Assembly: GCA_002419215.1 (NCBI GenBank)
Contig: DIFQ01000039.1
Location: 82,653 to 139,108, forward strand
DNA length: 56,456 bases
Direction: 5' to 3'
Source of the DNA: Syntrophaceae bacterium UBA5744
GTDB taxonomy: Bacteria; Desulfobacterota; Syntrophia; Syntrophales; UBA2192
This document shows, piece by piece, positions 52,758 through 56,456 of the stretch. The notes beneath the pieces are model-generated. The model was not told the origin of the DNA, searched no databases, and saw nothing but the letters and a program-made list of their open reading frames with translations. Every line of letters begins with the position of its first letter. The first letter of the stretch is position 1. The position numbers were made by a program, and so were the translations under genes.

Positions 52758-55091
52758 TCAGTGTGCAGCCGGCTTCGGGCCCACGGCGCAGGTGATCCTT
52801 CGGCGCCTCAGAATCATGCCGGCCACGCCCAGCCAGGCGGCAGCCCCAACCAATGAGAGCCGGACGCCGAACACGAAGGAGGCGGGGCGATACTCCATCC
52901 GGAAATGATGATGCCCCGGCGCGAGGGGTATCCCCCGGAGGGTGTAGTTTGCGGGGATGATCTCGTAGGCGTCCGATGAACTTCCCTCGAGGGGCTCAAT
53001 CCGCCACCCGTCCATGTAGTTGTCCGTCACGACGAGGACAGCGGCGGTGTTCACATCGGCCTCGATCGTGAGTTGGTCCGACGAGGCATCCGTAATCCTC
53101 ACCGTCCCCGGGTTTGCGGCACCCGAGGCGGCAGGAAGGTTCGGGGCCCTCTCCAGGACCACGAGTCTCCGGGGGTTGAAGCCCGGCTGACCCAGGATGG
53201 CGAACACCCGGTGCCGCTCCGGCTCTACGACCCACCGGCCGACCAGGGCCGCGCGGGGCATGACATCCCCGGTGAGCTCCGCCAGCGCGATACGGCCCTC
53301 GACGGCCGTCAGCACATGGCGGCACCCCAGCATTCCGAGCAGGGGATGATCGCGGAACTGCAGATCGTTTCTTACGATCTGCGCCATGTCCGCCTGCTGC
53401 ATCCAGGCCATGAACTCTCCATAGCGACGGGGAATCAACGGGTCGTGGCCCCACACGTCCCGCCATCCCATGGACATGGCCAGGTTCGGGTTGACCGGGT
53501 TCAGGATCCGGTGATCGCCGGTCCTCTGTGCGAACATCGCCACCACATCCCCGGGGTACGCATCGTCGAGCCGGAAGGCGTGATGAGCGATCCGCCCCGC
53601 CGAGAAGAGTTCGATGACGGCCAGACCCACAAGAAGCGAACACTTCCAGAGATTGGAGACCCGCAGGAACAGGACGGCTGCGATGAGGGCGCACGTGGCG
53701 GAGAGGATCACAAGGCCGAGGGCGGCAAACTCGCCCGCCTTCAGGATGGCCAGGCTTTTTGCGAAGAACTCCGGCGAAAGATAGACTTCTCGCGTGCCTC
53801 CGATTGCACGCATGAAGTCTGCCCACAGCCCCGGCACCGCGCCGGCGGAGTACCGGATCGAAAGGCCGATGATCAGCGATGCGATTGCCGCCGCCCCAAG
53901 GGCCGCAAGGACCTGCCAGCGCTTCCGAAGCCCGTCACGAAGCAGGCTGTCAAGTCCCATGGCCGAAAGCAGGATCACGAAAAGCGTGGCCTGGAAGACA
54001 AACTTGGAGACACCCCGGAACGTGTCGAAGCCGGGGAGATGCGCGTGCAGCAACTCGAACCAGGGCATATACGACCCCATGGCCAGGAGCAGGAGGATCC
54101 CCGCCATGGCCGCGGGGATGAAACGCTCCCTGCCCTGCCGGAGCGCGACGGCGTAGAGGGCCAGCAGAAAACCGGTGACGCTGACAAACAGGGACATCTC
54201 CCACAGGTACCAGCGTCCCCAGTAGGGGAAATGGACCGTGTCGCCGAAAAAAGCGGGAACGAGCCAGGTGACGAGGTTCTCCGGCGGGAAGGAGAACATG
54301 GCGGCAAACTCGTACGGCACACCCATCCCCCGCAGGGTGTCCCTGCCGGCCTCGATGCCGGGCAGGATCTGGGCCGCCGCGAGGATGACGGCGCCCGTGT
54401 AGAACAGGATAAAACAGCCAAGCGCCTTCAGGCGCCCGGGCGCCCCGTAAAGCCGCATGGCCAGGTAGATGGTGGCCGCGATTCCCGTGTAATAGGCGTA
54501 TTGAATGTGGCCGGCGAGGATCTGCATCGCCACGGCAAACGTTCCCAGCAGGCACCACCCGGCGGCGGGCTTCTCGACGGCGCCGTCAATGGCCAGAAAC
54601 AGCAGCGGGGCCCAGATCATGGTGCAGAGATTGGGCAGGTGCCCCGCGTAGATGTGAAGGAAGTAGGGCGCGCAGAAAATGAACTCGGCGCCCGCCAGGA
54701 AGCAGGCCAGCGGGTGCAGGCCCCTCTTGAGCGCCCAGAGATAGAAGAACAGCCCCCCGAGAAAGGCGTGAAGCGCGATGCCCCAATTGACGGCCTTCGC
54801 CAGGGGAAGCACAAGGTAAATGACGTTCAGGGGGTACAGCAGTGCCGACTGGAAACCGGCCAGAAAAGGAGCCCCGGAGTAGATGTGCGGGTTCCAGAGA
54901 GGGAGGTTTCCCCGGGCAATCTCCCCGAAACCGAAGCCCCGCCAGTGCACGAATTGCGTGGCCAGGTCGGAACCCAGGCCGGAGAGCACCGCGTCGTCGA
55001 AAAGGAACAGCACGTCGAAAAACGCCGCGAGCGTCAGGACCAGGAGGCCCAGTGCGCCGATACCGATGTCATTCACCCTGTCCTTGTACAC
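52758..55091 (-). CDS. YfhO-like polytopic membrane protein
   Basis: About 780 residues; the start is uncertain (GTG 55091 with GGAG 5 nt upstream, GTG 55076, or a longer in-frame ATG at 55154). An N-terminal loop has DVLFLFDDAVLSGLGSDLAT and PLWNPHIYSGAPFLAGFQSA, the GT-C-like pattern with an acidic pair after the first helix, then about 10-12 transmembrane helices and a C-terminal soluble part from about 540 with NYTLRGIPLAPGHHHFRMEY. Family members are thought to be GT-C glycosyltransferase-fold proteins acting on lipid-linked sugars; substrate not evident. Divergent from the patatin gene. Confidence 0.8.
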   Translation of the reverse strand: MYKDRVNDIGIGALGLLVLTLAAFFDVLFLFDDAVLSGLGSDLATQFVHWRGFGFGEIARGNLPLWNPHIYSGAPFLAGFQSALLYPLNVIYLVLPLAKAVNWGIALHAFLGGLFFYLWALKRGLHPLACFLAGAEFIFCAPYFLHIYAGHLPNLCTMIWAPLLFLAIDGAVEKPAAGWCLLGTFAVAMQILAGHIQYAYYTGIAATIYLAMRLYGAPGRLKALGCFILFYTGAVILAAAQILPGIEAGRDTLRGMGVPYEFAAMFSFPPENLVTWLVPAFFGDTVHFPYWGRWYLWEMSLFVSVTGFLLALYAVALRQGRERFIPAAMAGILLLLAMGSYMPWFELLHAHLPGFDTFRGVSKFVFQATLFVILLSAMGLDSLLRDGLRKRWQVLAALGAAAIASLIIGLSIRYSAGAVPGLWADFMRAIGGTREVYLSPEFFAKSLAILKAGEFAALGLVILSATCALIAAVLFLRVSNLWKCSLLVGLAVIELFSAGRIAHHAFRLDDAYPGDVVAMFAQRTGDHRILNPVNPNLAMSMGWRDVWGHDPLIPRRYGEFMAWMQQADMAQIVRNDLQFRDHPLLGMLGCRHVLTAVEGRIALAELTGDVMPRAALVGRWVVEPERHRVFAILGQPGFNPRRLVVLERAPNLPAASGAANPGTVRITDASSDQLTIEADVNTAAVLVVTDNYMDGWRIEPLEGSSSDAYEIIPANYTLRGIPLAPGHHHFRMEYRPASFVFGVRLSLVGAAAWLGVAGMILRRRRITCAVGPKPAAH

Positions 55092-55252
55092 GGGAACTCC
55101 CGGAGTGTGCCGACCCGATTGCGCCAGGCGGCGCATTCTGCATAAACAGTACAAGATTCATGCCTTTATCGCCGATCTGCGCCGCTTTTCAGACTCCTTT
55201 TTGCGGACCCCGTTCCCGTCGGACTCCTTCCCCGTCCAGAGAGGCTTCCACG

Positions 55253-55281
55253 TTGACAGCCGAGGGACTTTCCCCTACTGT
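55253..55281 (+). promoter_or_regulatory. Candidate sigma70 promoter of the cytosolic patatin gene
   Basis: TTGACA (55253-55258), 17 bp, TACTGT (55276-55281), 35 bp before the ATG, which is preceded by AAGAGG. Confidence 0.55.
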
Positions 55282-55316
55282 TTGGCAAGGTGTAAATCCC
55301 GGAAAGGACGAAGAGG

Positions 55317-56390
55317 ATGGACAAGCAGAAAAAGAAGACAGTCAACCTGGCCCTCCAGGGCGGCGGGACCCACGGGGCCTTTGCGTGGGGAGTACTTGAC
55401 CGGATCCTCGAGGACGGGCGGATTGACATCGAGGGGATCTCGGCTACCAGCGCGGGATCCCTGAATGCCGTGGCCTACGGGTGGGGCGCCATGAATGGGG
55501 GGCCCGAGGGGGCCCGGCAGGCCCTCGAGGACCTGTGGCGGGAAGTGAGCAAGGCGGGCGCGCTGTACAGTCCGGTCCGTCAGTGGCCCATGGAGAAATC
55601 ATGGCTCGGCGCCGCGCCGGCGCTCTCCGGCCTGACCTTCGGGATCTTCAGCACCTGGACGAGGGTTTTTTCTCCTTATCAGTTCAATCCGCTGGACATC
55701 AACCCGCTGAGGGACATGCTCTGCAACTGCATCGACTTCGATGAACTCGTCCGCTGCGACTGCGTCGATCTCTTCATCAGCGCGACGAATGTTTGCACGG
55801 GCCAGGTCCGCGTGTTCCGCAACGAGGAGATCACCCCCGAGGTCGTCCTCGCTTCGTCCTGCCTGCCCAACCTGTTCCAGGCCGTGGAGATCGACGGGGA
55901 GCACTACTGGGACGGCGGCTACATGGGAAACCCCTCGCTCTTTCCCCTCTTCTATTACACCCGGTCCCGCGACATCGTGATCGTTCACATCAACCCCATC
56001 GAGAGGGATGACGTCCCCCGGACGGCCATGGACATCGAAAACCGCCTCAACGAGATCACCTTCAACGCCTCCCTCCTGAAGGAGCTTCGCGCCATCGCCT
56101 TCGTGGTCAAGCTGCTCGAGGAGAAATGGATCCGCGACGAGTACCGCGAAAAACTCAAGCACGTGCTCGTCCACTCCGTCCGGGCCGACGAGGCGCTGAA
56201 GGACCTGGGGGTGGCCACCAAGTTCGTCAGCAACTGGGAATTTCTCACGAACCTGCGCGACCGCGGCCGCGAGACGGCGGAGCGGTGGCTCGCCGAGAAT
56301 TTCGACTGCCTCGGGCACCGCTCCAGTGTCGATGTGCGGATGGAGTACCTCCAGCGGGGCGAAGACAGGCCCCTGGCGAGAACAACGTGA
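55317..56390 (+). CDS. Patatin-like phospholipase, cytosolic
   Basis: A 357-residue protein without signal peptide. Motifs: oxyanion loop LALQGGGTHGAFAWGVLD (about 11-28), nucleophile in GISATSAGSLNAVAYG (Ser about 46) and WDGGYMGNP (Asp about 201), a complete Ser-Asp patatin dyad. Unlike the lipoprotein patatin at 21292-22707 it keeps the common bacterial spacing and is in the cytosol. A C-terminal helical region follows. Alone between the divergent YfhO-like gene and the window end. Confidence 0.93.
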   Translation: MDKQKKKTVNLALQGGGTHGAFAWGVLDRILEDGRIDIEGISATSAGSLNAVAYGWGAMNGGPEGARQALEDLWREVSKAGALYSPVRQWPMEKSWLGAAPALSGLTFGIFSTWTRVFSPYQFNPLDINPLRDMLCNCIDFDELVRCDCVDLFISATNVCTGQVRVFRNEEITPEVVLASSCLPNLFQAVEIDGEHYWDGGYMGNPSLFPLFYYTRSRDIVIVHINPIERDDVPRTAMDIENRLNEITFNASLLKELRAIAFVVKLLEEKWIRDEYREKLKHVLVHSVRADEALKDLGVATKFVSNWEFLTNLRDRGRETAERWLAENFDCLGHRSSVDVRMEYLQRGEDRPLARTT

Positions 56391-56395
56391 TTGCC

Positions 56396-56420
56396 GAGCG
56401 CCAAGCTGGCGCTCTTAATT
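56396..56420 (+). terminator. Terminator behind the patatin gene
   Basis: GAGCGCCA (56396-56403) and TGGCGCTC (56407-56414) with a 3-nt loop, followed by TTAATT. Perfect 8-bp stem. Confidence 0.75.
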
Positions 56421-56456
56421 GTAAACGACAGGTCATTGCGAGCAACAAACCCCGTC

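Overview
The window (56.5 kb, GC-rich, about 45 protein genes plus the 3' part of the RNase P RNA gene) reads as chromosomal DNA of a Gram-negative anaerobe. The likely group is Desulfobacterota (former Deltaproteobacteria), perhaps near Syntrophales/Syntrophobacterales. This placement is inference. It rests on the mix of lipoproteins, a TRAP transporter, a MaoC-Pta fusion beside a PhaC-like DUF3141 protein, the sigma54 activator and the style of the intergenic repeats. No phage, insertion sequence with transposase, CRISPR array or tRNA gene was seen.

Layout. (1) 1-9047: rnpB (5' end cut off), a SpoIID-type protein, then a minus-strand run hisI-hisG-hisB-lipoprotein-hisA-HIT-ppsA, i.e. a rearranged histidine locus with hisH, hisF, hisC and hisD absent from the window. 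(2) 9273-16437: a small coiled-coil membrane protein, a complete DctP-DctQ-DctM TRAP transporter and two cation/proton antiporters (CPA1-type, CPA2/Kef-type), each with cytosolic Trk/RCK domains. (3) 16469-21070: a glycogen-branching enzyme of the eukaryotic GBE1 type, a divergent MarR regulator with an AT-hook-like tail, and a TreZ-like GH13 protein that has lost catalytic motifs. (4) 21292-27637: a patatin-like lipoprotein, a small membrane protein, and a three-gene group (PhaC/DUF3141-like, PII-like, MaoC-Pta) that points to acyl-CoA or polyhydroxyalkanoate chemistry. (5) 27688-36930: a drug-efflux module in which the RND pump is fused in one reading frame to its TolC-like outer-membrane factor. 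It is preceded by a lipoprotein adaptor and a TetR regulator and is bracketed by two direct copies of a short repeat with terminal inverted repeats. A sigma54 activator follows. (6) 37294-43867: lspA, ileS, groES-groEL and a metallo-beta-lactamase-fold hydrolase. (7) 43949-52601: a phosphate block with pstS (with a clear Pho box), a kinase-less PhoR sensor, pstC, pstA, pstB, phoU, phoR, a DUF47 protein and a PiT permease. (8) 52758-56390: a YfhO-like membrane protein and a cytosolic patatin.

The most unusual features are the RND-OMF fusion with an internal signal peptide and its flanking repeats; the inactivated-looking TreZ and MaoC domains; the sensor-only PhoR paralogue inside the pst operon; and an extensive set of short-period (7-9 nt) degenerate tandem repeats between genes, which in two places (hisA, ileS) supply the stop codon of the neighbouring gene.
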